64,000 nt of DNA from Hypoxylon rubiginosum (taxonomy: Eukaryota; Ascomycota; Sordariomycetes; Xylariales; Hypoxylaceae), in NCBI GenBank assembly GCA_902806565.1, contig CADCXA010000030.1, positions 744,001 through 808,000 of the forward strand, in the 5' to 3' direction. Position 1 is the first letter of the stretch. The number at the start of each line of letters is the position of its first letter. A program made the position numbers and the translations under genes. Below, piece by piece: positions 14,701 through 25,059 of the stretch. The notes beneath the pieces were generated by a model, which saw only the letters and a list, made by a program, of their open reading frames with translations, ran no database searches and had not been told where the DNA came from.

Positions 14701-17494
14701 GATGCCCCAGAATAACAAAGTACTGTACCTGTACGGTTTATCCTCTATCCTAGCTGATAGAGCCAGCACCTACTTAGTATCAGTGTAGATACCAAGTACT
14801 AGGTACCTAGCTAGGAGGTAAGCAGTCATTTGAAAATTTCAACAATTCATCGACGTCAGGGTACTAGCCTTTCGGCCCGGCTCATCTGATATCCCAATAG
14901 GGGGGCTGGGTTCTGAGGACAAAGGGCCTCGGTGCCCGTGTAGACGCGGAGTCTTTTGCTGCCAGGTTCATAGCTTGCAAAGTCGTCCTGGACTGCATCG
15001 TGACACTCGATTCGTTTAAACTTTCTAGTCTAGTAATCCATTTCTGATACATGGAGGCAGTATAAAAAATTAGGTATGAATGCAGTTAATGTGTTTTATA
15101 GGATAGTACCTGATGCTGTTTCGCGGTTACTAGCAATCGTTTTCTCATCAGTCATGGTGTACTTGAAATAATACCTACGCGATCCTACCACCAAGAACGA
15201 GCCATTTACTGCGTACGCTATTGGAAGAAGGAGTTTCTTAATATGGTAAGCTAAATATCATCCATCATGTTAAGCTCTTAGCCTTTGGAGATACTGTACC
15301 TACCTACCTGAGGTATTTACCTAGATTACTATAAATAAAGCAGACATTGACACGGTCTATTTGAATTTTGCTATTAAACCAGGACAATGTTAAACCAAAT
15401 GAGATTCCTGATATTTTCCTCTATATTAAGAATTGTAAAAGCTATCTTCATACGTACATATCTTAGGTAGGTAGGAATTGGTAAATGATTTTGGTATCGT
15501 CGTTCTCGACTAATCTAGGTGCTCAAGCTACAGTGCTAAATAATGAATAGATATTGAACTATGCTAGGCAATGTGATTGTTTTGATATTACAGAGATATC
15601 CTACTTAGATTGCCCAGTCTGTTCGATCCTCAAGGAGACAGACTTGGACCAGGACTGACAATAAAATTAATAATACCCATTAATGGCTATTCAACTTTTC
15701 ATCCAATCGCCGACGTATATTGTCAGCAAGTAGGTAGGGGAGTCCTTGTCGTACTTCTGTAGCAACATCTGCGTGTCGCTTGAATCTTAGCATTGAAGTG
15801 ACCATTAAGTATTCTCTCACCGTGTCAGCATGTGAACTAGATGATGTGGTGGATTCAACGTTATCACTCCAGGGGCCTCCAATGTAACCACTGAGGGATC
15901 TAGGTGTACATACAAGAGACCGTTTGCGATCCCCTATTCTAACCGGCCTGTTTAACCCCCAAGCCATGAAGCCACAACCAAAAAGGCCAGATCCCCGCCA
16001 CGCCGCCGATGTAGGATGGCAAATTAAGTATATTTTAGCTGGACGCTTCACTAGCAGAATATGGAAAATTCGACTTGAACATATGTACAATTTAATACAT
16101 GTCTAACATATGGGAAGCATACACGACGTACCTCCTATCAGTCAGACCTTTGGCCTTTCGGCTCTCAGCTCGTTGGATATAGAGTTTGTAGCTGGAATAG
16201 ACCCGCGGAGGCTGGATATATGGCAATAGTCTACCTAGGTACGTATGCTGCTAGCCCTTTATAATTAGGTTCATAGCTCCTTGCGTAACGACATCATTTT
16301 GCTGCGTGTTTTGGTTTGTTTTATGACACTGCTGTACTAAATAAACATGACAGGATCTGAGTTCCTTTACGCTATTACAGAAACATAAATGGCAACAGGT
16401 GATTTCTGTAATTGTGACTACCTAAAGTAAATTCATTGTTCTCTTGGTTTATACAGATTAATAGATGACGGAGAACATAGGTTAATTACACCAGATCTGT
16501 CTCACGATGCAGAACCAAACCTGCAAGGAGTTCTCAAGCCGACCGTTGAGAGTCACAAGTACTGTGCATACAAGACAGGCCCTTGTGTTCTCGTCTTACC
16601 CCGTATCCGGGTCAACAAGCCAAACCCCCTATCCAAAGGGTCCGGGGCCAAGAGGTTAGATCCCTGACAACTCATAAAGTTCTGATACCCGGAGATCATA
16701 CATATACCTGATGAAGAATACTTGTGAGTTAATGTCTATTACCTCGGACCAAACCCTAGCCAAGAGCATTTCCCCTTCGCGCCATGCTTACCAATAGCGT
16801 ACCGGATGAGCGGTGTTTGCTTCTTAGGGGGCCAAGCAATTCGGCACACAACGTCCGAGAATATTGTTTGCTACCACAAGACAGCTTAGACTAATACCTA
16901 GTATGATCGAAGTCTGGTTACCTAGGTAAGTATCATATTATTTTATGGTGTACCTTAGGGGGTTGTAGAAGTACCTCCCTCTGATAGGCTACTAGGCACT
17001 TACCTAGGTCAGTTCCTAAGTAGGATTACGTAGCAATATGACTTCAATATCACCAAGAAAAGATCTGAGCGACTAGGGCTTGACCCCTTTTCTCAGACTG
17101 GCTCCTTTCATCTTGAGCTACCTAGGTACCCGTATAAGTCGTATAAGTGAAAGTACCCACAAAGAAGATAACCTTTATAGATGCATTTACCACTATGCCG
17201 TTAAATGCATATATAACACGCGCGGCTAAACGATGCCTGCAGCTGAGGCGCGGGGCAGCCAAAGCTGAAGCTATTAGGTAGGTACACTCTTACGTAGACC
17301 TGAGCTTGCTTCGTAGCCCTGCGTTATCTTCAACTGTGTTTTTAGACAAGCTGGCTAACTCCATAGTAAAGCTGCTACTCGCCTTTCTATTTCTCGAGGT
17401 TGCGGGATCGATTCTACTCTTGCAGCACCCTTTTAGACGTCCTTCCGACGAACTCAACGAATTCTAGCCGATCCTGCGAAACCACTTCACCACC
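5728..17494. other. 11.8-kb gene-poor region
   Basis: No ORF here has a recognisable domain, a splice pattern or a convincing start. Most open frames are under 100 codons, and several begin only at TTG or GTG. Slightly longer ones lie at 6452-6766, 9129-9374, 12606-12965 and 15680-16090 (minus, 136 codons with no ATG at its 5' end); I cannot support any as a gene. Stretches around 9060-9560 and 11100-11800 look less AT-rich and could be decayed genes or transposon relics, but I see no transposase, reverse transcriptase or terminal repeats. TACCTAGGTA words occur at 13783, 16232, 16919 and 17119. Confidence 0.55.
15680..16090 (-). other. Open frame of 136 codons, unassigned
   Basis: This is the longest open frame in the gene desert. 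It has no ATG at its 5' end (the frame opens at TTG), so it could only be an internal or terminal exon or a gene fragment. The C-terminal part is charged and helix-like, ending with ADNIRRRLDEKLNSH. I recognise no family, and it may be chance. Confidence 0.15.
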
Positions 17495-18187
17495 ATGGCT
17501 AGCAATTACGAAGGTAAGTTCATTCTCTCTCTCTCCCTCTTATAGCCAAGAGGCAAGGTTATGGGAACTTATGACCTGACCGTTCTACCTCCCCCAACAG
17601 TCGAGCACAACATCCAAGCCCCCGCGAAGCCCCCGCACAAACGGCGTCCCGACATGTCTAGCTTCACCTCGCTCCTGCACCAGATCTCGCCCGACAACGA
17701 CGCGGCGGCGACCCCGTCCCGGACGCGGCACGTGGGGCCGACGCCCGTGGACATGGCGGCGATGTTCGGGCTGCTCCACGCCCAGTACGCGCGGCTGCGG
17801 GCGGACTCGCCGTCGGCCGAGAACCAGCGGCTCCTCGAGTCGCTGGCGGCGGAGCTCGAGGCCGACATGGGCTCGCCGCCCGACGCCGTCCCGGGCGTGC
17901 CGCAGGAGTACCTCGACGGCCTGGACCGCGTCTCTACAAAAAGCCTGAAGAAGGGCGACGACTGCCCGATCTGCGCCGAGGAGTTCCTGGCCGACCCGTA
18001 CCCCCTCGTCGTCGAGCTGCCGTGCCCCGGCCGCCACCGCTTCGACCTCGAGTGCGTGGGGCCCTGGCTGCTGGGCAAGGGCACGTGCCCCATGTGCCGG
18101 CACGACCTGACGAAGAAGAAGGCCGTCGAGATTCCGAAAGATGACGATGAGGACGAGCTGGACGACGTGGACGGGCTGTACGGTTAA
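17495..18187 (+). CDS. RING-finger protein, probable E3 ubiquitin ligase
   Basis: Exon 1 (17495-17513) encodes MASNYE plus one base. An 87-nt intron (17514-17600) follows, then exon 2 (17601-18187), for about 201 aa. The C-terminal RING lies at about residues 140-180: CPIC, then LPCPGRHRFDLEC, a PWL step, then CPMC. This is the RING-H2 layout, but the second His of the usual C-x-H-x2-H-x2-C is Asp (HRFDLEC), with extra residues between the third Cys and the His. An Asp can act as a zinc ligand in RING proteins such as Rbx1. The tail is acidic (DDDEDELDD). The role is probably recruitment of an E2 for substrate ubiquitination; the substrate is unknown. The exon is very GC-rich at third positions. 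The start is chosen because the short first exon joins the RING frame in phase. Confidence 0.85.
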
Positions 18188-18495
18188 GGCGGAGAGCCGT
18201 TGGCGGGAATACTGTAGATCTACGTGGGGTGAAGCATAGGCATGGAGTTGGGGTGGTCCTGGAATATTCAAGATTTCATTCAACGTGCTCGCCGTTAGCC
18301 CATACATTAGATCTAGGCACGGTGAGGATTTGGCAATATAGTGTAAGGTCGCGTAATGCATTGATGCCAGGCAAACGACTATGTGCGACCGATCACCCAA
18401 CTCCAGTCCTGAATTTGAAAGGTGCGAAATATACACATCCACTCTGGAACTTTCCACCCTTTTAATACAGCCATCCCTCTTCCAAGTCTCCCAGC
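18188..18495. other. Short intergenic region between convergent genes
   Basis: About 310 bases shared by the 3' ends of the plus-strand RING gene and the minus-strand gene that follows. It should contain both polyadenylation regions. I see no gene. Confidence 0.6.
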
Positions 18496-18936
18496 CTATC
18501 CCGTCTTGCGATCCTTAGGTGGGCTGCCAGCACCGCTAGCCTTCTTCTGCCCGCCGTCGCTCTGTCCGCCATGCGTCTTGTCTTCCTCGTGGCCGCGGCC
18601 CGCCTCGGCGAAGCTCTTGTTCGCCGGGCTCTCGTTCAGGGGGTTGCCGTTGCTCTCGGCCGCCGCGGCGTCCATCTCCGTGTCGGGGTCCGTCTTCTTG
18701 GGGTTGAAGGCGGCGTCCTTCTTCGAGCTGACTTCCTCGTCCGTCCCGCTCTGCGTGTACTCGTGCGTCTTGGGCTTGAACGACTCCCGGTCCATGTCGT
18801 CCTTGTACGCGCGCAGCGCAGCGGATTGATGGATTGGTCTGGTGACGAGGCGGCTGGTGGTGCTGCTGCTGCTGGTTGCTAGAGAAGCTCCGGCTCGAGC
18901 TCTCAGAGCTGTGCGCAGGGTGGTGAAGCTCGACAT
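18496..18936 (-). CDS. Small fungal protein with mitochondrial-type presequence
   Basis: A single exon of 146 aa. The N-terminus (MSSFTTLRTALRARAGASL and following) is rich in Arg, Ser, Thr and Ala with no acidic residues until an AYKDDMDRESFKPKTHEY segment near residue 43. That is the usual form of a cleavable mitochondrial presequence followed by a mature start. The rest is hydrophilic and probably disordered, with short conserved-looking blocks (DAAFNPKKTDPDTE, NPLNESPANKSFAEA). I recognise it as a conserved hypothetical family of filamentous ascomycetes without a known function. Convergent with the RING gene. Confidence 0.75.
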   Translation of the reverse strand: MSSFTTLRTALRARAGASLATSSSSTTSRLVTRPIHQSAALRAYKDDMDRESFKPKTHEYTQSGTDEEVSSKKDAAFNPKKTDPDTEMDAAAAESNGNPLNESPANKSFAEAGRGHEEDKTHGGQSDGGQKKASGAGSPPKDRKTG

Positions 18937-19944
18937 CTTTGCGTGAGGCTGCTGTCGAATTTATGATATTTCGGATTTGGATTGAATAAGGTCGGCAATT
19001 GAGGTGACCTTGTGTTTAGGTAGAGGTATACTTAATCTGAATTGGTTATTGTAGCGGTAGTTCTGACGATTTGAATATGGGAAAAGACTTCGATTAGAGT
19101 GTTGCAATTGTTATAATGACGTCACCGAATTTGCTCACTAGGTGGTACCTAAGTGACGCCGTGTCGGCCATTGCTAAGGCGGAACCGATGTTCCTTCCAG
19201 CATGTGAACTCCACTTTGGATTCGTAATCCCTCGATGTTATGATGTTACATGTTTTCTTCTCATATCTAGGTGAGCTAATTTCATCTCCTTCATACTTCT
19301 ATAAGTACCTAGGTACGTTTCATAGAAAGAGCCCTACGAACATTAGGAGTGCTGAGTGACTACGGCATAACGAGCCTCTGCTCGCATCTTTTCTTACCAC
19401 CTTGAAGACCTTCAAACTGGCGCAATTCAACTACTAGGTGCAACGAACATCGAAACACCACGGAGATCCTTTGGTCTTCCTATTCCTTAGCTGTGCTCAA
19501 AATGCAGACAAGTTTCCCGGATTAGAAGAGCTCTTAACTATTGGATTCCTGGATCCTCATAGGTACTGGCTCATATCTTGATCGAAGTTAGTGGCACAAT
19601 GAGACGAGCTCGGAATTCTCAGCTTCAGTTATCAGTTACATAGAGCAACACCGTTAAGCTATAGGTAAGACGGAAGAGCGGCCCCGAGGAACGCGATTGT
19701 CTTATTTAAACTTATCCTCGAGAGAATGAACGGATCCAAGGCAGGGTATAATAATATGCGATTCTCATTGATGGGTATATAAGCACTAAACTCTAAGATT
19801 ACTGATCCGAGTCAACTCCAGCACGACACTCTAATGATGTATCCGCAATATAACATGCTTCATATCAACCGACATTACGAAAACTTCAAACCCCCTTTAA
19901 ATGCCATCGTCCTCCTACTTGAGGTCGAACCTAGGAGCAGATTC
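18937..19944. other. Intergenic region
   Basis: Contains the promoter of the minus-strand gene ending upstream at 18936 and the 3' flank of the minus-strand gene starting at 20688. One TACCTAGGTA palindrome lies at 19306. No gene seen. Confidence 0.6.
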
Positions 19945-20688
19945 CTAAACCAGCAACGCCGCAACGACGGCAATACCAGCGGCCACTCTGCTATCAGCTG
20001 TAAAAACTCTACCAGCTTGTTCCGAGACAGTCGTAGTGACAGTAGCAGCGGGAGCAGAGGTGACGGGTGCTTCGGTGCTTGAGACTTGAGTGGTAGTTGA
20101 GCTTGTTGGTGTCGTCGTGTGACTTCTAGTGGTGGATGTGCTTTCTTGGTCGATGGTGGTGGTTGTCGTCCTCGTTGTCGTGCGGCTGGTGGTAGAGGTG
20201 GAGTCATCGTCCGTCGAAGTTGTGGAGGTTGTGAAGTCGGTGAAGTCAGTGAAGGAGCTTCCGGAGCAGTCGTCGCCCAGATCGCAGCAGTACCCGTCGT
20301 CGGTGCACGTACCGAAGTCGGGACAGTAATGCAGTCCGTCGCTACAGCAGGTGCCGTCGTACGGCATGCATAAATCGCCGCACTCGATCTCGAGGATGCC
20401 GCATTCGGCATCGCCCCCGCTGGATCCACTGCAAGTCTCGCCGTCAGGGCAGCATGCGTCGGGGACGCAGTAGTATCCATCCAGGCAGTACTCGTCGGTG
20501 TTGTCGTTGCAGCAAACACCGTCAGGAGGCATGCAGCCGTTTTCGCAGGCAACATATCCCAACTCGCATGTCACTAGCGTGTTGAGGAGCTTAGATTGGG
20601 CGAAGCTCTTTGGCAAGCCGGAGCGTGCTCGTGGCGTCGCGGCCATTGCGACTGGCGCGACGAAAAGAACAAGAGTCTGGAGGAGCAT
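19945..20688 (-). CDS. GPI-anchored Cys-rich cell-surface protein
   Basis: A single exon of 247 aa. The frame is open further upstream, but the ATG at 20688 is preferred because it starts a good signal peptide (MLLQTLVLFVAPVAMAATPRA). The mature N-terminal half has about two dozen cysteines in repeated CxxGxxC and CC pairs (for example GVCCNDNTDEYCLDGYYC and TCCSDGLHYC), a small disulphide-rich extracellular module. A Ser/Thr-rich O-glycosylation stalk of about 80 residues follows, then a short hydrophobic C-terminus (VAAGIAVVAALLV) with small residues before it, as expected for a GPI signal. Likely location is the plasma membrane or cell wall. The binding partner is unknown. Confidence 0.8.
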   Translation of the reverse strand: MLLQTLVLFVAPVAMAATPRARSGLPKSFAQSKLLNTLVTCELGYVACENGCMPPDGVCCNDNTDEYCLDGYYCVPDACCPDGETCSGSSGGDAECGILEIECGDLCMPYDGTCCSDGLHYCPDFGTCTDDGYCCDLGDDCSGSSFTDFTDFTTSTTSTDDDSTSTTSRTTTRTTTTTIDQESTSTTRSHTTTPTSSTTTQVSSTEAPVTSAPAATVTTTVSEQAGRVFTADSRVAAGIAVVAALLV

Positions 20689-22763
20689 GGTGGCTTCTGA
20701 TATTAAGATGAGTTTCCGGGCTTTGACGGTTGAGGTACTCGAAGCCTGAGCGACTTGACTTGATGGACGAAAATCGAAAGAACGTTTGAAGAAAAGGAAC
20801 CCTTCTATAATGTTCCTCATGACTACCGCGCTCCTTTTATACTCATCCCCCTACTTGACCTCATTTCGCTGAAGGGGCACAGCAATTCACCGCAAAGATT
20901 TTGGTTGCCTGGGCAAGCGGGAAAGCCAAGAGCAGTAGCTTAATTTCTGGACTAGCTAGCTGCATCTGCAGGGTAAGGGTATCGACCCGTTCACATCGTT
21001 GTCAGATTTGCACTAGGGGGTAGGGCACCAATAGCTGAACATCTTCTACACTTCGCGAACACGGGAAACTCGCATCGATCCGGACGAATTCACACCCGTA
21101 TGACTTCAAAAGTCCATGTTAGTATACTATCCGCAGATGTCCCTAGGCTGAACGTCGTGGATATTCTAACCAGGGCAATTTGGGAAAACCCCTCGGTCAA
21201 CGATACTCTTAAACTCTCATCGAACAACTGTGGGATAGTCTAATGCTGCTGTCTTCGCTGTCGGTTGCTATACTCTTCCTGGGGGCTCGGTATGTGTCAC
21301 GCGGGGCGACTAGCATCAGCTTTTCCATGAGGAAAATTATCCAAGAGGATAAGCGAGCATGAATCTCGAATTTGCCAAGACGCATAATTCTCCAGCGCGA
21401 GCCGTATGGGTGAAATTTGTGACGATGGCGAGGAACATGTGGCACACCGTTTCCCACGAGCCTCACTAGTAAAAAAAGCAACGAGGGGAAAAAGACCATC
21501 GTCCCGCGCTTTACGAGGCTTGGCTTCGAGTTGAGTCGAGGTTATTACTCACATCGACCCATGAGCTGAAATGATCCCTGAATGGGGGCGTTCCGCTTTT
21601 GGTTACAGTCGCGATTTTCGAACTCTTCTCGCCAATGCCGTCCCGTCCTGAGATATCGTGGGTCGGCTAGCCTTACTGGCGGAGCAAGGATCCGTTGGGC
21701 TGGTCCAGCCGTAGCGAAGGAATCCTACCCTAGTCGAAATGAGAAGTCAAATTTGACCGCCAAGACCTCCGAGGTCGTCGGCCGCCGCAAGACTTGCCGT
21801 GGTTATCTCGTCTGCTCGTTAGGCTCCCATTCCGGGGAATGCGCCTTTGATGCAAGGCGTTTTCGTCCAGTCGCCACGATGCCTTCCCGCTCGATTTCAT
21901 TTCTCAAGATTAAGAACTCTCAGTATACTAGCATCCAGGGGAACTAATCTATGCAGCTCCCTTTAGCTACCTAGGTACGAAGCTCTCAATGCTCATACAA
22001 CATCGGTAAATAGCTTGAGGATATCTCAATCGTAATACCGGAATTGAGTGGTTACAGTGACGAAATATTCGGCTAGGTGAGTATCTCGTGGCTGATCTTT
22101 TAGATATCGACAGCCGAGACAACTAGTTACCTCACAGCCTAGGTTGCATGCAGATGGCATCCCTCACATGTCGTCGGTAGCCCTACTTACCTGCTTCCAA
22201 GGTACGTACCGACACAGCCCTATACACTATGCGTCTGTCTTGAAACGGAATGGAAGTCATGACATACGGACAATCTAGCTTGCAGATTCTGGGTACGAGA
22301 CTAGCATGCGCATGCTATTATCGTTTCAGCCACAGCTCGGTAAGGGAAATGAAGCTATCGCCCATTCCCCCATTTAGAGAGCCTTGACATTCCACCAATG
22401 GTCGCCCTATCAGGGTCTGAGATCTCGGTCATCTTCTGCAACCGGGATTTTCTACTAATCATGATTATTCCGAAAGACTTGTTGGATTCTGGTCCTCGGT
22501 CAAGAAGTTATTATTTACATAAAAATGCTGATAGGTATCCTTGATATGTGCATATACGCATTCTAATATTGCTATGAATTATACATATGCGCATATGGGG
22601 GCTTTAGTGGCATGTAAGGGGCACTTAACGCGTCCCGAGACCTAACGCGTCCCGAAGCGCGTCTCCAACCTTTGTTCCCCATTTCCAGGTTGACATCACG
22701 AATTGCATCCCAATTTTATTTTCAACTACGTCTCCTACAACGCGCATTCTGCTATGGAAGCGT
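20689..22763. other. Intergenic region, about 2.1 kb
   Basis: No supported gene. Open frames at 21209-21499 (minus) and 21582-21947 (plus) have no recognisable domain. The stretch 21540-21900 appears less AT-rich than its surroundings and could be a decayed gene. TACCTAGGTA occurs at 21968. Two ACGCGT words lie at 22628 and 22645. Confidence 0.5.
22628..22650. promoter_or_regulatory. Tandem ACGCGT words upstream of the F-box gene
   Basis: ACGCGT occurs at 22628-22633 and 22645-22650 inside a near-perfect direct repeat of TAACGCGTCCCGA. They lie about 115-135 bases before the ATG at 22764. ACGCGT is the MluI cell-cycle box bound by MBF-type factors in fungi. Its meaning here is inferred from the motif only. 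Confidence 0.3.
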
Positions 22764-23827
22764 ATGAACATTTACCCGGTCGTGATCGCCCTTATGTCTC
22801 GCGAATATCTCTCTGCCACTGAATATCATTTCCTAGAGGAACAGGGGGACGCTATCATTCGAACCGCGGCTTACTATCGCAAAGACTACGGTCTTTCTAT
22901 GATATGGTTCTCATCCCACGAACATATTAGAATTCGCGAATCAATAGCAACGTCGTTCCCGCGCGCACCGAATGCTAGCCTTGGGGCCCTTGATCGGCTA
23001 CCCTTGGAACTCTTGGTCTATGTATTCCTGCATCTAGATATATACTCCCTCTTCAAATTTCGACAGATAAATCTAGATCGAGACAGGTCATCGACTCGCT
23101 TCAGGAATATCGGGCGGCGACCTCACATGGGCTTAACCCTCTCTGTGCTTTGTTACGGACACGGCTTGCTACATACGTTTCCTTATCGGACTTTTACCAT
23201 GTGCTATGCACCAAGAATTGTGCTTTTTGTGGCGAGTTCAGTGGGTTCGTCTTCCTCCCGACATGGAGTCGATGCTGCTTTGAGTGTGTCAAGGAGGCTC
23301 CGAAAACGCAAATGCAAACTCTTGCTTCTCTTCGGAAGCAATTTCACTTGACTCAGGCAGCGGTCAGCAAGCTCAGGTGCTTCAAGGCTTTGCCTGGTAT
23401 ATACACGATGGACGAATCTACGTATAAATCCCGTTTCAAAATCGTTCCTGTTCACCAGGCCATATTAGTCTCTGGAAGGCAGCCGCAAGCCGGGGAACAA
23501 CCGCCGCCCCGTGGACCAACTTGCAAATACAATTATATGGCATCATGTGCACTTCCTTATTACGAGAGGCAATCTGGCAAGGTTGAATATGGGATTTCAT
23601 GCGCTGGATGCCAGCTCGCAGTCGAGAAATATATCATTGCTTCGAGGGGCGAGGAATGGGCATGGAAAGCTCGCGACAAGGTATATGCGCGAGGGGGGTT
23701 TCTAGAACACTTCAAATGGTGTAAACAGGCACAGCTCTTGTGGGAGTCAAGCGAGGAAGGGGCCGTCGAGCCAGTTGAGCGACCAGTGGGTGTTCAGAAA
23801 GGAGGATATTTTAGGAATAGAGATTGA
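22764..23827 (+). pseudogene. F-box protein with zinc-finger Cys motifs, one-base frameshift
   Basis: The plus strand first encodes an F-box (LDRLPLELLVYVFLHLDIYS, then LFKFRQIN; residues ~77-105). This frame then loses sense and stops at 23351. A second frame, shifted by one base, takes over at about 23072 and runs to 23827. It continues the family pattern (RSRQVIDSLQEY, then CALLRTRLATYV, then CTKNCAFC and RCCFEC zinc-binding pairs, and a later CAGCQLAVEKY). Loss of one T in a TT pair at about 23072-23073 would explain the break. No intron fits the gap. Intact relatives are common fungal F-box proteins that recruit substrates to SCF ubiquitin ligases. Either this allele is broken or the base is a sequencing error; the rest of both frames is undamaged. 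Confidence 0.7.
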
Positions 23828-23981
23828 AGTAGATAAGACATGAATGATTTACAAATCCCTTGTGACCAAATTGCTGTCTAACTCTTCATAATACAGACTA
23901 CCAGAGCCAGGGCGCGAATAGTTTCCCGAACACAATACGACTTTCCAATGCAACTACACAACTAGACGATATCCCCATAAG

Positions 23982-24209
23982 CTACTGCATGTTCACATCT
24001 CGGTCGTAGTATCTCTTTTCCGCAGTCTCCTTTACTAAGTGCCTAGGGCAGTAATTGGTCGAATCCCTGCCCCAACTCTTCAGGGGTCGACTGCATCTGA
24101 CGTTGGATCCCTGGTGCAAGGCGCACTGGATAAATTCCATCTCCTTCGAGCAGCCGCAAGTATATTTTATCTGCTTAGACTCGCACATATCGACCTGAGG
24201 GGATATCAT
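23982..24209 (-). CDS. Small Cys-rich fungal protein
   Basis: A 75-aa frame starting at ATG 24209; an ATG at 24188 beginning MCESKQ is an alternative. It has CGC and C/H spacings (MCESK, YTCGCSKE, FIQCALHQGSNVRCSR, YCPRHL) resembling a small zinc-binding family found as hypothetical proteins in filamentous fungi, where a YCPRHL-like C-terminus is common. There is no signal peptide. It is convergent with the F-box gene, only 154 bases away. An upstream exon is possible. Function unknown. Confidence 0.45.
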   Translation of the reverse strand: MISPQVDMCESKQIKYTCGCSKEMEFIQCALHQGSNVRCSRPLKSWGRDSTNYCPRHLVKETAEKRYYDRDVNMQ

Positions 24210-25059
24210 CAGTTTTACACGGAGGAACCAAATATATAAGAAACGATATGCTCACTGTGAGAGATAATTGAGTATCTTGGTCGCCTTCGCAAGCGATGAG
24301 AGTAAGAACTGGTATGGAAAGCAAGCCAAATAACATTCACGGATTAGCCGCATCGTCGAGTGGCTGAGCCTAGGTGTCTTACACTTTGCAAATGATTTTA
24401 AAGCTGAAATAGTTCCTTTGAATGGAGGACTATCATTGCGCAGATGTTGCAAGAGGCGCGAGGATTTCCGCCTTTATAACTATTCAACATCAGTCATGCC
24501 CTAAGCCCCCTGCAGGCCGTGTTCTTTCTACGCATGTTGGAACTGAAGCTATTTAGAGTATGACAGAAGTGGCAAAGCACTTGGAAAAGATCAGGCGCGC
24601 GTGTAATGTGATGGCCTTTAGGGGACCTGTAACTAATGTATGTACTTAAGGTACCTATGTACTTAACCGACTAAGACAAGGGGATAGGCTGTATATGCGC
24701 CGGCCGTTAAAGCCGACCTTACCCCTGCTACTCTGTTGGTGACACATTCTGTACCTTTACTATCCCTTTTTATAACCAACCAATCGACTACCACCAAATA
24801 CTATAACATCTCTTAGTTTGTAACTATGGTGATAGCTTGGTAAATGCAGCTGATAGGCTTAAGATAGCTTGCGGTCTTCTAGGAAGAGTCCAACTGCTGG
24901 TTGGTCTCTATCACCAACCTGTTCGAATACTTCCTCCCAGGCAGTTGGGAAAGGTCCAACAAAACCGCTATTAAAAAGTTGCGTACAGGCATCCGATGCA
25001 GCAGTAGTTGCACCAACCCCGCCGTCTGTTACAGACAGTCTTACTAGTCTATCACGAAA
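24210..25059. other. Intergenic region
   Basis: Promoter region shared between the minus-strand small Cys-rich ORF and the plus-strand kinase-like gene. No further gene seen. Confidence 0.5.

Noticed and set aside
5728..17494. Transposon or LTR element in the gene desert
   Set aside because: I found no transposase or reverse-transcriptase motif, terminal repeat or target-site duplication; decay by RIP cannot be judged without computing indices.
17585..18457. 290-aa minus-strand frame over the RING gene
   Set aside because: Antisense shadow of the GC-rich RING exon; no domain, and low-complexity composition.
19875..20555. 226-aa minus-strand frame overlapping the GPI-anchored protein
   Set aside because: Same strand but shifted frame, no signal peptide, and Thr/Pro low complexity; the Cys-rich frame with signal and GPI sequence is the real one.
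21209..21947. Two open frames (96 aa minus, 121 aa plus) in the 20.7-22.8 kb gap
   Set aside because: No domain, no family resemblance and no splice pattern; kept only as a note in the intergenic entry.
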